From NCBI GenBank assembly GCA_039812985.1, contig JBDHUL010000013.1, positions 1 to 18,402 on the forward strand: a DNA stretch of 18,402 nt, in the 5' to 3' direction. A program made the position numbers and the translations under genes. Below, piece by piece: positions 1 through 6,288 of this stretch. Under the pieces are notes generated by a model. That model was not told where the DNA came from. It did no database searches and was given only the letters and a program-made list of their open reading frames with translations. The first letter of the stretch is position 1. The number at the start of each line of letters is the position of its first letter. Source of the DNA: JAPUDS01 sp039812985. GTDB taxonomy: Bacteria > Patescibacteriota > Saccharimonadia > Saccharimonadales > Saccharimonadaceae.

Positions 1-282
1 AGGAGCGGCGAGAGTGAGTGTAATAACCGGAGAGGTTTTTTTGTACTGCAACAGTGTTGCAATAACTTCTTCAAGTTGCTTGGGTTGCAAACTGATACCG
101 CCGCTGATTGCCCGTAGCAGGGTTGCGGTTGTTGGCGACAGCACTGGCTGGGTGGATGGGCTCGTTGTGCCAGACCGACGACGTATGGTTTCGTGTTCGT
201 ACCACCGAGCATATTCGCGTACCTCCAGTATGAGAGCAGTAAGATCCTGGGGTGAAGAAATGTGTTCGGGGAGTTTAATCAT
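1..282 (-). CDS. Partial unknown soluble protein, third gene of an ATP-synthase-like module
   Basis: An open frame begins with ATG at 282 and runs off the left edge, giving 94 residues that start MIKLPEHISS and end ITLTLAAP. Its ATG overlaps the end of the upstream coiled-coil gene by 8 nt, so the two are probably translationally coupled. There is no signal peptide or membrane segment, so a cytoplasmic protein is likely. The N-terminal part is polar and helical with a basic stretch (ETIRRRSG, residues 31-38), followed by a Ser/Thr/Pro-rich linker and a helical segment at about 52-80. By position, after a c-like and a b-like gene, it sits where the delta subunit sits in an atp operon. The visible sequence is not enough to prove that homology. 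The function call is inference; the frame itself is well supported by coupling and codon use. Confidence 0.7.
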   Translation of the reverse strand, partial: MIKLPEHISSPQDLTALILEVREYARWYEHETIRRRSGTTSPSTQPVLSPTTATLLRAISGGISLQPKQLEEVIATLLQYKKTSPVITLTLAAP

Positions 283-1219
283 CACGACGCTCCATACCAT
301 TGACTAATTCGGCCTTGTGCTCCTCAAGGAGAGCGGTGAGGTAGGGTGCCTGCGCTCCGAGGTCGATGTGATGCCCGAGGGCCTCGAGCAGGAACGAACT
401 TACGGCATCGGTGAGTTTGGTATCAAGCTGCCGAGTGAGAAAGTCTCGTTTTTTTTGCATTTCGGCTGCAAGCTCGGTCTCAAGTTGCTCGCGTCGTGCA
501 GCCAGCGTCGTGTCGAGCTCGGTTTGAATCTTGGCAAGCGAGACCTGGCGTTCTGTCAAGGCCGATTCGAGCTCGGTTTGATGACGGGTCAGTTCAGCTT
601 CAATTTTTTCCTGGCGTTCATTAAATCCCGTGCGCAGTTCGGCGTGGTGTTTGGCAAGGCGGGCTTCAAGCTCGGCTTGGCGTTCGTTGAGCTCGGCCTG
701 AAGCTCGGCTTGCCGCTTGACAAGCTCTTGCTCGAGTTGTCCAATGTTATCGACGAGTTCTCGCTCGAGGTCGGCCTGTCGCTCGATGAGCTTGTTCGTG
801 AGGTCAGTTTGATGCTGGGCAATGGCGCTTTGTGCACTTGCCAGGATGTTTTTTGCTTCATCGTGCAGTTCATCGATAGTTTTATGGTAGCGTTCGGCTT
901 CCTCATTTTCGGCATCGTGGCCGAAACGTTCCAGTTGAGTGCGGAGTTTTGCGGTTGTGGCGGTGAGGTCAGCTTCGAGCGATCCGATCGACTTTTCAAG
1001 GATGCCCTGAAACGTAACTTCGGCATCATGGAGCATTTTTTGTTTAACCGCTGGGTCGAAGGCGGGCTTTGGCGCCGACGCCTCAACCAGTGCGGCGGGA
1101 AGGCTATTCTTCTTGCGCGACAAGTGGGCTCGACCGTATTGAACGGCGAGGGTAATGACGACGCCAAGAACGACAGCGTTGGCGAGGATGAACAGTTGCA
1201 TGAAAAGTGTCGATGGCAT
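275..1219 (-). CDS. One-TM protein with long hendecad coiled coil, ATP synthase b-like
   Basis: This 314-residue protein has one N-terminal membrane helix (about residues 6-27), a short basic stop (R30 to K37), then an almost wholly helical charged region. Residues 135-233 consist of nine successive 11-residue units of the type ERQAELEAELN, with leucines at fixed positions and no gaps. This hendecad pattern favours a right-handed coiled coil, as described for the b-subunit dimer of F-type ATP synthase; it continues less regularly to about 275. The C-terminal 40 residues lose the repeat and could be a docking domain. It starts 3 nt after the stop of the gene upstream and overlaps the next gene by 8 nt. 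A stalk or tether from membrane to cytoplasm is the obvious mechanical role. At 314 residues it is about twice a normal b subunit. The plus-strand frame over the same bases is a shadow. Confidence 0.85.
   Translation of the reverse strand: MPSTLFMQLFILANAVVLGVVITLAVQYGRAHLSRKKNSLPAALVEASAPKPAFDPAVKQKMLHDAEVTFQGILEKSIGSLEADLTATTAKLRTQLERFGHDAENEEAERYHKTIDELHDEAKNILASAQSAIAQHQTDLTNKLIERQADLERELVDNIGQLEQELVKRQAELQAELNERQAELEARLAKHHAELRTGFNERQEKIEAELTRHQTELESALTERQVSLAKIQTELDTTLAARREQLETELAAEMQKKRDFLTRQLDTKLTDAVSSFLLEALGHHIDLGAQAPYLTALLEEHKAELVNGMERRDD
521..817 (-). repeat. Nine 33-bp units encoding tandem 11-residue repeats
   Basis: Within the coiled-coil gene, codons 135-233 form nine consecutive units of 11 codons. 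Typical units are ERQADLERELV, KRQAELQAELN, ERQAELEARLA and ERQEKIEAELT. The DNA is diverged between units but still shows recurring words such as gctcggcttg, so the array probably grew by old duplications and is held in register by protein structure. Confidence 0.8.
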
Positions 1220-1222
1220 GGG

Positions 1223-2044
1223 CTACAACCTCGTCAGGATTAGGTAAATTGCTACGACGCCGACGCCAAGAATGACGATAACAAGGGCAGATATTTGGAT
1301 GACGCCGCGGTAGACGGCAGATTGACTCATGGGGTTACGCCCAACTGAAATGATGCTGCTCCTGATCATGGAGTACACGATAATGGCCACAACAACAATC
1401 ATCACGGCAAAAATTGCCACACTGATAAGAATTGGCATAGTGCTCACTTCTTTGCCGGCGAATGAGTTCGCGATGTTCTGAAGAGCGCTCGGTACGAGAG
1501 TTTTGTCCGGTTCTTTAAAGTAATACGAAATGTTAATTTGAACGGCAACGGTGGTAACTTTAACGCTCTTTTCGGTGCCCGATTTGTCTTTGTATGTCTG
1601 CTTGTTGGCGCCTGAGTCTATCACATCTCCTTGAGCAATACCGAGTACGCGGGCATTGGTGGTCGTCTTCATCCCTACCCCCGCAATAGGTGAGGCGGTG
1701 ATATGGTCGCCGCGCTTTATAGTGCCATTGATATCTGACACCAGTACTTGGACTTCACCAGTGGTGGCAACCTGGGTTTCGTCTGCACTCCCGTTCGTGA
1801 GCGATAACAGTGAGTTCTCGGGGGCAATGACGGTCCCGAGCATGTTTTCAACGTTTGACAGGGTAGAGAGCTCAATATCTTTCGTTGAACCTTTTTTAAG
1901 GCTGACAATGGCCGCAAGTGGGAGTTTGGCGTCAGAATTGTATCCTTCAGACAGAGAGGTCAACGCGCCGGTTGCAGTCGGCAGCAGTGATGCTACCGCT
2001 GCACCGATGAGACTGAGCCACACCCTCTTTTTCCCTCTGTTCAT
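1223..2044 (-). CDS. Exported protein with C-terminal c-subunit-like TM hairpin (GRNP loop)
   Basis: The 273-residue product has a basic N-terminus (MNRGKKR) and a signal sequence at about 8-27. An extracellular, mostly beta domain of about 170 residues follows, with a stretch GTIKRGDHITASPIAG (107-122) of the kind found in barrel-like domains. Two membrane helices lie at about 203-226 and 249-270. The loop between them reads SVGRNP (233-238) and is followed by R246-G247. This matches the polar loop and following Arg-Gly of ATP synthase c subunits (R-Q/N-P, then RG). At the position of the ion-carrying Glu/Asp of c there is V257, so proton transport by this helix is unlikely. The topology (outside, TM, cytoplasmic loop, TM, outside) also matches c. 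I recall proteins of this plan as recurrent in Saccharibacteria, without a known function. It is the first gene of a three-gene unit, with a TATACT -10 box 11 nt before the start. Confidence 0.85.
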   Translation of the reverse strand: MNRGKKRVWLSLIGAAVASLLPTATGALTSLSEGYNSDAKLPLAAIVSLKKGSTKDIELSTLSNVENMLGTVIAPENSLLSLTNGSADETQVATTGEVQVLVSDINGTIKRGDHITASPIAGVGMKTTTNARVLGIAQGDVIDSGANKQTYKDKSGTEKSVKVTTVAVQINISYYFKEPDKTLVPSALQNIANSFAGKEVSTMPILISVAIFAVMIVVVAIIVYSMIRSSIISVGRNPMSQSAVYRGVIQISALVIVILGVGVVAIYLILTRL

Positions 2045-2055
2045 GACTGGTTACT

Positions 2056-2082
2056 AGTATACCAAAATGCCTATGGTATGAT
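2056..2082. promoter_or_regulatory. Divergent promoter pair
   Basis: A minus-strand TATACT (2056-2061 on the plus strand as agtata) lies 11 nt before the ATG at 2044. A plus-strand TATGAT (2077-2082) lies 9 nt before the ATG at 2092. The two genes diverge from 47 bp, so both -35 regions must overlap the opposite transcription unit or be absent. Confidence 0.6.
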
Positions 2083-2091
2083 AAGGGGACT

Positions 2092-2202
2092 ATGCACCAA
2101 AACGCAACGGCTCAGGACGGCTTTACACTCCTTGAGCTTGTCATCGTTATCGTCGTTGTGATTATACTGGTGCTCCTTCTGATATTTATGAGTCAATCCT
2201 AG
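2092..2202 (+). CDS. 36-residue pilin-like peptide (type IV prepilin N-terminus only)
   Basis: The frame begins with ATG at 2092 and ends with TAG at 2200-2202. It encodes MHQNATAQDG, then FTLLELVIVIVVVIILVLLL, and ends IFMSQS. The segment G-FTLLELVIVIV is the prepilin peptidase (PilD) recognition sequence: Gly at -1, Phe at +1, Glu at +5, then a hydrophobic helix. In ordinary pilins this helix is followed by a globular domain of 80 or more residues; here a stop codon follows right after the helix. Either it is a minimal pilin, which would pack as a bare helix, or it is the remnant of a larger gene; the downstream 100 bp show no continuing pilin frame. A -10 box TATGAT lies 9 nt upstream and a GGGG run (2085-2088) sits too close to the start to be a good ribosome site. 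No other pilus gene is in the window. Confidence 0.75.
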   Translation: MHQNATAQDGFTLLELVIVIVVVIILVLLLIFMSQS

Positions 2203-2309
2203 TACCGTATTCGCATAAGTTTTCGTGAAAAAAATTACAGCAGCATCGGCGCTATCGAGATATTCTAAAGAGCGTCAATAACAAGTTAATACAAGCAAGG
2301 AGTGTGACG

Positions 2310-2573
2310 ATGGACATCATTATTTGGATAGTAGTTGGAGCATTGGCTGGTTGGGTAGCGTCGATGATTATGAAAACGGACGCACAGATGGGTGCGTTGG
2401 CAAACATCGTGGTAGGGATAGTTGGTGCGTTTATTGGCGGCTGGGTGGTAAGTTTGTTTGGTACTCCCCCGGCAGCTGGGCAGCTGAATATACCAAGTCT
2501 TTTGACGGCGATACTCGGTGCAGTTATCCTGCTCGCAATCCTTAAAGCATTCAATGCCCGTAAAGCTGTCTAG
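2310..2573 (+). CDS. GlsB/YeaQ/YmgE family membrane protein
   Basis: The 87-residue product is a small hydrophobic protein with three predicted membrane helices (about 4-24, 30-52 and 62-82). It has the pattern of the transglycosylase-associated family: a Gly-rich first helix with GALAGWVASMIM, the middle helix GIVGAFIGGWVVSLFG, and a last helix ILGAVILLAIL. Family members are inner-membrane proteins linked to general or envelope stress; the biochemical role is not known. I choose ATG at 2310 over GTG at 2304 because AAGGAG (2297-2302) lies 7 nt before it. The gene stands alone and is followed by a strong terminator at 2638-2671. Confidence 0.9.
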   Translation: MDIIIWIVVGALAGWVASMIMKTDAQMGALANIVVGIVGAFIGGWVVSLFGTPPAAGQLNIPSLLTAILGAVILLAILKAFNARKAV

Positions 2574-2637
2574 CGCCACTCATTCTGATGAGTAAGCAGG
2601 ACTAGATAGGTTCGTGTTCGAAAATCTACAGCAGCCG

Positions 2638-2671
2638 AAAAGACCACTTATCAAAAAAGCGTGGTCTTTTT
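2638..2671 (+). terminator. Intrinsic terminator
   Basis: The arms AAAAGACCAC (2638-2647) and GTGGTCTTTT (2661-2670) pair over 10 bp around a 13-nt loop, and the right arm ends in a T run. It closes the YeaQ-type unit. It also shows that the GTG at 2661, which would extend the kinase frame upstream, lies inside a terminator and is not a start codon. Confidence 0.85.
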
Positions 2672-2696
2672 GGTGTTCACGATGGCAAAAATTTCA

Positions 2697-2702
2697 TATA
2701 AT
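2697..2702 (+). promoter_or_regulatory. -10 box of the histidine kinase gene
   Basis: A perfect TATAAT lies 12 nt before the ATG at 2715 and 25 nt after the terminator. The resulting leader would be only about 5 nt. Confidence 0.6.
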
Positions 2703-2714
2703 AACTCGTATACC

Positions 2715-3905
2715 ATGAAACAACGTATTGGCATAGACTACGACTTTTTGTTCCACGCACTGCCGGGTAACTACCTTGTTATGCAGGCCGATGACCCCGA
2801 CTTTACGATTGTCGAAGTGAGTGATTCGCTTTGTGATGTCGTCGGCATAGATCGATCAGACATGCTTAATAAGCCGCTTACCGCAGTGTTCCCGGAGTCG
2901 TCTAACAGCGACAGCAAAGAAGGCACAAGGTCGCTTCTCGCGTCTATTCGGCGGTGTATCGCTTCGACAAAACCCGATACAGTGGGGGTTATTCGGTACG
3001 ATGTGCAAGATGCCGATGGCCAGTTTATGCGCCGACTATGGCGAACAACGCATTTCCCAGTGGTACGACGGGGGAAAGTAAGCGGTGTTATTTTGAGTAC
3101 ACAGGAGGTGACCGAGGCCTTTGACCACGATGAATATACTCGGCAGCGACTCGAATATCTTGAGCACCTCGTGCTCATCAATAAGTCGAAGGACGAATTT
3201 ATCTCTGTGGCTTCTCATCAGCTCCGCACACCGGCAACTGGGGTCAAACAGTACCTTGCGATGTTGCTCGACAATCTGTTTGGAGCGCTTAATGACGAGC
3301 AGCGTGATCTCGTACAGCGTGCATATGATAGCAATGAACGACAGCTCAAAATCGTCACCGACCTTCTTAAAGTAGCCCAGGTGGATTCCGGAAAGCTTGT
3401 GCTGCACACCGAGCCTGTTGATGTCAACATGCTGACCCACTCGGTCCTACAGGAATTTGCCAGCGTTTTTAAGCAGCGTTCGCAAAGCCTGGAATTTCGC
3501 GGCACGAAGCAACCAGCCATTGTCGAGATCGACAAAGACATTATTCGTATGGTCATCGAGAACCTGGTTGACAATGCGAGCAAATACACTGACCTCGACG
3601 GCCGTCTTGTTGTGAGCGTGCGACAAAATAAGTCTGAGGTTGATATTGCCATCAAAGATGAAGGTGTTGGTATACCGAAGGAGCGCCGGGGCATGTTGTT
3701 TGAGAAGTTTAGCCGCATTCACAACAGGTTGTCAACGAAAGTGGGCGGCACCGGGCTTGGTCTGTACTGGGCGAAGAAATCTGTTGAACTGCACGGCGGC
3801 AATATTGTCTACGAGCCGGCACGTCCACGTGGAAGTGTTTTTACGATAAAACTTATGAAAAATGTGAATATTTTTACACCCAATAAGCAGGAAGGGCGTG
3901 TATAG
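2715..3905 (+). CDS. Soluble PAS-domain sensor histidine kinase
   Basis: The 396-residue protein (from ATG 2715) autophosphorylates on a histidine and passes the phosphate to a response regulator, here almost surely the REC protein 8 nt downstream. Residues about 15-135 form a PAS-type sensor domain. HisKA follows with the H-box SHQLRTP (phosphate acceptor H168). The ATPase domain has the N-box IENLVDNASKY (281-291), G1 DEGVGIP (315-321), the F-box LFEKFSR and G2 GGTGLGL (344-350). No membrane helix is seen, so the signal should be cytoplasmic or diffusible; no haem or flavin residue is obvious in the PAS part. Its stop codon TAG (3903-3905) lies inside the -10 box of the next gene. Confidence 0.92.
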   Translation: MKQRIGIDYDFLFHALPGNYLVMQADDPDFTIVEVSDSLCDVVGIDRSDMLNKPLTAVFPESSNSDSKEGTRSLLASIRRCIASTKPDTVGVIRYDVQDADGQFMRRLWRTTHFPVVRRGKVSGVILSTQEVTEAFDHDEYTRQRLEYLEHLVLINKSKDEFISVASHQLRTPATGVKQYLAMLLDNLFGALNDEQRDLVQRAYDSNERQLKIVTDLLKVAQVDSGKLVLHTEPVDVNMLTHSVLQEFASVFKQRSQSLEFRGTKQPAIVEIDKDIIRMVIENLVDNASKYTDLDGRLVVSVRQNKSEVDIAIKDEGVGIPKERRGMLFEKFSRIHNRLSTKVGGTGLGLYWAKKSVELHGGNIVYEPARPRGSVFTIKLMKNVNIFTPNKQEGRV

Positions 3906-3906
3906 T
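3901..3906 (+). promoter_or_regulatory. -10 box of the REC gene, overlapping the kinase stop
   Basis: TATAGT contains the kinase stop TAG and lies 7 nt before the ATG at 3914. This spacing would start the transcript at or very near the A of ATG, so the regulator can be made from a leaderless mRNA independent of the kinase. Confidence 0.6.
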
Positions 3907-3913
3907 AAAACCT

Positions 3914-4321
3914 ATGAAAAATCATAGCACCACATCTCAGGCGCATATACTTGTGATTGAAGATGATAAACCGCTTAACGATGCATACCGCATGATACTC
4001 GAGCAGTCGGGGTATGAGGTTGATGTGGCGTTTGATGGCGAAGAGGCCCTTCGGGTACTGTCATCTCAAGAACAAGATCCCGATGTCATACTCCTCGACC
4101 TGCGTATGCCGGTACTTGACGGCATTGGGTTTTTAAAGCAGTACAAACCCGACCTTCATCCCGAAGTTGCTATTGTGGTGTTTAGCAACTACGACACGCA
4201 CAAGGATATCGATGAGGCGTACCGGCTTGGGGTGGATCGCTACGTGTTGAAGGCTCGAACGGCGCCAAAAGACCTCCTGCATCTGGTAGAAAGCATTACC
4301 TCAGAGCGCGTCAATCGCTAG
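3914..4321 (+). CDS. Single-domain (REC-only) response regulator
   Basis: The 135-residue protein is one receiver domain with nothing after it. It has the acidic pair D17-D18 (VIEDD), the phosphate acceptor D62 (ILLDLRMP), S91 (VVFSN) in the switch position and the conserved K113 (YVLKA). With no DNA-binding or enzymatic output domain, it must act by binding a partner protein or as a relay. It follows the histidine kinase gene by 8 nt and has its own -10 box. The product ends 23 bp from the end of the convergent Crp-type gene; no terminator is visible between them. Confidence 0.92.
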   Translation: MKNHSTTSQAHILVIEDDKPLNDAYRMILEQSGYEVDVAFDGEEALRVLSSQEQDPDVILLDLRMPVLDGIGFLKQYKPDLHPEVAIVVFSNYDTHKDIDEAYRLGVDRYVLKARTAPKDLLHLVESITSERVNR

Positions 4322-4344
4322 TCACTGTAAACAATGCGTTCGAG

Positions 4345-5007
4345 CTACTGCAAAAGTTCTCGAAAACTATCTTCACCGAGGTAGGCTTCAAGCTTTGGTT
4401 TGTTGACAAAATACGTAGATGAAGCATATTCAACGAGACCAGTCTTTTTAAGCGCCTTGAGATTTTTCGCGGTACTTTCCCGTGTCTGACCGATGAGTTG
4501 CGCTAACATACCCTGAGTGAGTTTGAGGTTTATTTCGTAGATGCCAGGACGCTTCTCGATGCCGTATCGGAACAGGAGATAGTAGAGCGTGTAGCAGATT
4601 TTTTCAGCGGCGCGGGCTTGAGTGAGTCCGGTAACACGCAGGAGCAGTGAGGTCTGTGATCGCGCGAGGTAGCGGCGGTACTCCGTCTCAAACTCGTGGC
4701 TTTTTTCGAGGGCGTCGTAGAAGTCCTGTCGTGTGAACTTGAGTGCCCGCACGTCGCTATGTGCGTCGTAGTTGAACAGGGCGGTTGGAGATTGTTCGCT
4801 CACCCGCCCAGAGGGGATAATAGCTCCTTTGCCGAACAGGTGCACGATAACCTCCGCACCCTCATTTGAGATCATGTACGCTTTGACCGTGCCATCGAGG
4901 ATCATGACAGCGTGTCGAGGCACTTCACCTTGGAAATAGAGGCTCGTACCCGATCGGTATAGCGTAGGCGTGCCGATGTGCCTTAAGTGTGACTGCAATT
5001 GTTGCAT
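4345..5007 (-). CDS. Crp/Fnr family transcription regulator
   Basis: The 220-residue product has the Crp/Fnr plan: a cyclic-nucleotide-type beta barrel at about 10-110, a long dimer helix, and a winged helix-turn-helix with LTQGMLAQLIGQTRESTAKNL (about 161-181), the usual recognition-helix layout. The barrel shows no clear Arg-Ser phosphate-binding cassette for cAMP and no N-terminal cysteine cluster for an Fnr iron-sulfur centre, so the ligand is unknown. I choose the ATG at 5007 rather than one at 5118: a TATAGT -10 box lies 6 nt before it, and the longer frame would cover the start of the divergent gene and reads as non-homologous sequence. A Crp-type half-symmetric site directly upstream suggests autoregulation. 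Confidence 0.88.
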   Translation of the reverse strand: MQQLQSHLRHIGTPTLYRSGTSLYFQGEVPRHAVMILDGTVKAYMISNEGAEVIVHLFGKGAIIPSGRVSEQSPTALFNYDAHSDVRALKFTRQDFYDALEKSHEFETEYRRYLARSQTSLLLRVTGLTQARAAEKICYTLYYLLFRYGIEKRPGIYEINLKLTQGMLAQLIGQTRESTAKNLKALKKTGLVEYASSTYFVNKPKLEAYLGEDSFRELLQ

Positions 5008-5013
5008 GTATCT

Positions 5014-5043
5014 ACTATAACCCCTTTTGTGACAAAAATTACA
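5014..5043 (-). promoter_or_regulatory. Crp-gene -10 box with adjacent Crp-like operator
   Basis: On the minus strand TATAGT (5014-5019) lies 6 nt before the ATG. Immediately upstream, the plus-strand sequence TGTGA-N6-TTACA (5028-5043) matches the classical Crp target TGTGA-N6-TCACA at 9 of 10 defined bases. Its position just upstream of the -10 box would let the regulator repress its own gene. Confidence 0.5.
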
Positions 5044-5117
5044 GTATATGTCATGTGATAGGGCTATGCTTGAAAAGTCAATCATAAAGTAAAAGGTGTT
5101 TGAAAGGGGAAACGACA

Positions 5118-5486
5118 ATGTTTAGCACAAAGACCACCATCGTGATCGTTGCAGCAGCGCTGACAACGGTTCTCGCGACATCGATATTTCATCTGGAAAA
5201 TGGGATTCACTACTTTATTTCGATGAGCGCAGTCTATAACGCCGTCCGCGTAGGGGCGCTTTTGGTATTGGTGAGCCTGCTCTTTATCAAACCGCCCCGT
5301 TCGATACTGATGAGACTGTTTTTAGGCGCGACAGGTATTATGTTGCATATTGGATCGGTATATTTGCTACTTGGGTACGCGATGAATTTAGTTGATGCGT
5401 TTGTGTTTATGGCGGTCGCAGTGGTATTTATGGTTGAAGCGCTTGAGCCTCAGACCATTACCGGTGACGAACGCGTACCCGCTTAG
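5118..5486 (+). CDS. Unknown four-TM membrane protein
   Basis: The 122-residue protein has predicted helices at about 7-27, 38-59, 67-88 and 92-112 and a short polar tail ending GDERVPA. I do not recognise a family; there are no conserved charged residues within the helices to suggest transport. ATG at 5118 is preferred over TTG at 5100 because AAAGGGG (5104-5109) lies about 8 nt upstream, one of the better ribosome sites in the window. The gene diverges from the Crp-type regulator, from 110 bp that hold the Crp-like site, so it is a plausible target of that regulator. Confidence 0.75.
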   Translation: MFSTKTTIVIVAAALTTVLATSIFHLENGIHYFISMSAVYNAVRVGALLVLVSLLFIKPPRSILMRLFLGATGIMLHIGSVYLLLGYAMNLVDAFVFMAVAVVFMVEALEPQTITGDERVPA

Positions 5487-5567
5487 GGCTGGGTGGCATG
5501 TACCAAGAGCTGGGGTTTTGGTGCGGAGTGGGGTTCCTGATCGTCGTGTTGACAGAGAACCAGAGTG

Positions 5568-5573
5568 TATAAT
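5568..5573 (+). promoter_or_regulatory. -10 box of the methyltransferase gene
   Basis: A perfect TATAAT lies 10 nt before the ATG at 5584. A TTGACA at 5549-5554 is present, but only 13 bp away, too close for a normal -35; either it is not used or the promoter is unusual. Confidence 0.55.
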
Positions 5574-5583
5574 CAAATACACT

Positions 5584-6207
5584 ATGATAGATAAACTGCT
5601 CAGAAAATACGCATTGCTTTCTGACCAGGTCGATGAGCGTGAAGTAGAGCTTGTGCTCCGCGCGCTTCTGCGAGCACTCCAATGTACCGAAACTGGGGCC
5701 GTAGTTGAGTTTGGCTGCTATGTTGGGACAACTTCTCTGTTTATTGCACGGTTGTTGCAGCAAGAGATATCGCCTCGTGAATTCCACGTTTACGACTCAT
5801 TCGCTGGCCTACCGGAGAAGGGCCTCAATGATCAGTCGGGAGCTGGCGACCAGTTTGTGGCTGGCGCGCTGCATGCAACCAAAAAACAGTTCATTCTGAA
5901 CTTTAAAAAGGCTGGACTACCGCTTCCATATGTTCATAAGGGTTGGTTTCATGAGATGACAGCTTCTGATATACCGGACAGGATTGCCTTTGCTTTTCTT
6001 GATGGCGACTACTACAAATCTATTGCAACATCGTTGCAACTCGTCTGGCCCCGTCTGGTACCCGGCGCTGTTGTCGTGGTTGACGACTATACTAACGAGG
6101 CCTTGCCCGGCGCAGCGAAGGCCGTTGATGAATGGCTTGTTGTGCATCCGGCAAAGCTCCACATTGAGCATTCGCTGGCGGTATTACGCCCTGCTTCAAC
6201 AAAGTAG
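5584..6207 (+). CDS. TylF/MycF-type class I SAM methyltransferase
   Basis: The 207-residue protein has the class I methyltransferase fold signs: motif I VEFGCYVGTTS (41-51) for SAM binding, an acidic end of strand 2 (VYDSFAGLPE, D71), then FLDGDYY (138-144) and VVVDDYT (164-170). The order E-G-C-Y-x-G, DSFxGLPE, DGDxYxS and DDY is that of the macrocin O-methyltransferase (TylF) family, in which the later aspartates bind a divalent metal. Family members methylate sugar hydroxyls in antibiotics and surface glycans; a role in decorating a surface sugar is a guess here. The frame can be read 192 nt further upstream, but that part overlaps the previous gene and lies before the TATAAT box, so ATG 5584 is the start. 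It has no partner genes for glycan synthesis nearby. Confidence 0.85.
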   Translation: MIDKLLRKYALLSDQVDEREVELVLRALLRALQCTETGAVVEFGCYVGTTSLFIARLLQQEISPREFHVYDSFAGLPEKGLNDQSGAGDQFVAGALHATKKQFILNFKKAGLPLPYVHKGWFHEMTASDIPDRIAFAFLDGDYYKSIATSLQLVWPRLVPGAVVVVDDYTNEALPGAAKAVDEWLVVHPAKLHIEHSLAVLRPASTK

Positions 6208-6221
6208 TACGATCTATCGAC

Positions 6222-6258
6222 TTGACGAAGTAGTTATACAGGTATAACATGTTATACT
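6222..6258 (+). promoter_or_regulatory. Promoter with three alternating operator half-sites
   Basis: Half-sites GTTATAC (6233-6239), GTATAAC (6242-6248) and GTTATAC (6251-6257) alternate in orientation, each 2 bp apart. The second and third make a perfect 16-bp palindrome. A possible -35 TTGACG (6222-6227) precedes them, and the candidate -10 boxes TATAAC (6243-6248) and TATACT (6253-6258) fall within the half-sites, so a bound protein would block the promoter of the AbrB-type and efflux genes. Confidence 0.65.
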
Positions 6259-6288
6259 GATAATTATTGTACGAAAGGACGACGTTTG

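Noticed and set aside
317..1243. A 308-codon plus-strand frame opposite the coiled-coil gene
   Set aside because: It is a shadow of the repeated coiled-coil codons, rich in Leu, Gly and Phe without domain signs, and has no ribosome site; the minus-strand reading has a TM, hendecads and coupled neighbours.
2661..2714. GTG start extending the histidine kinase by 18 codons
   Set aside because: It lies within the right arm of the terminator at 2638-2671 and upstream of the TATAAT box.
5008..5118. N-terminal extension of the Crp-type regulator
   Set aside because: It would cover the promoter and the Crp-like site and reach into the divergent gene's start; the sequence is not like the family.
5392..5583. 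N-terminal extension of the methyltransferase
   Set aside because: It overlaps the preceding gene in another frame and lies upstream of a -10 box; family members start near the ATG at 5584.
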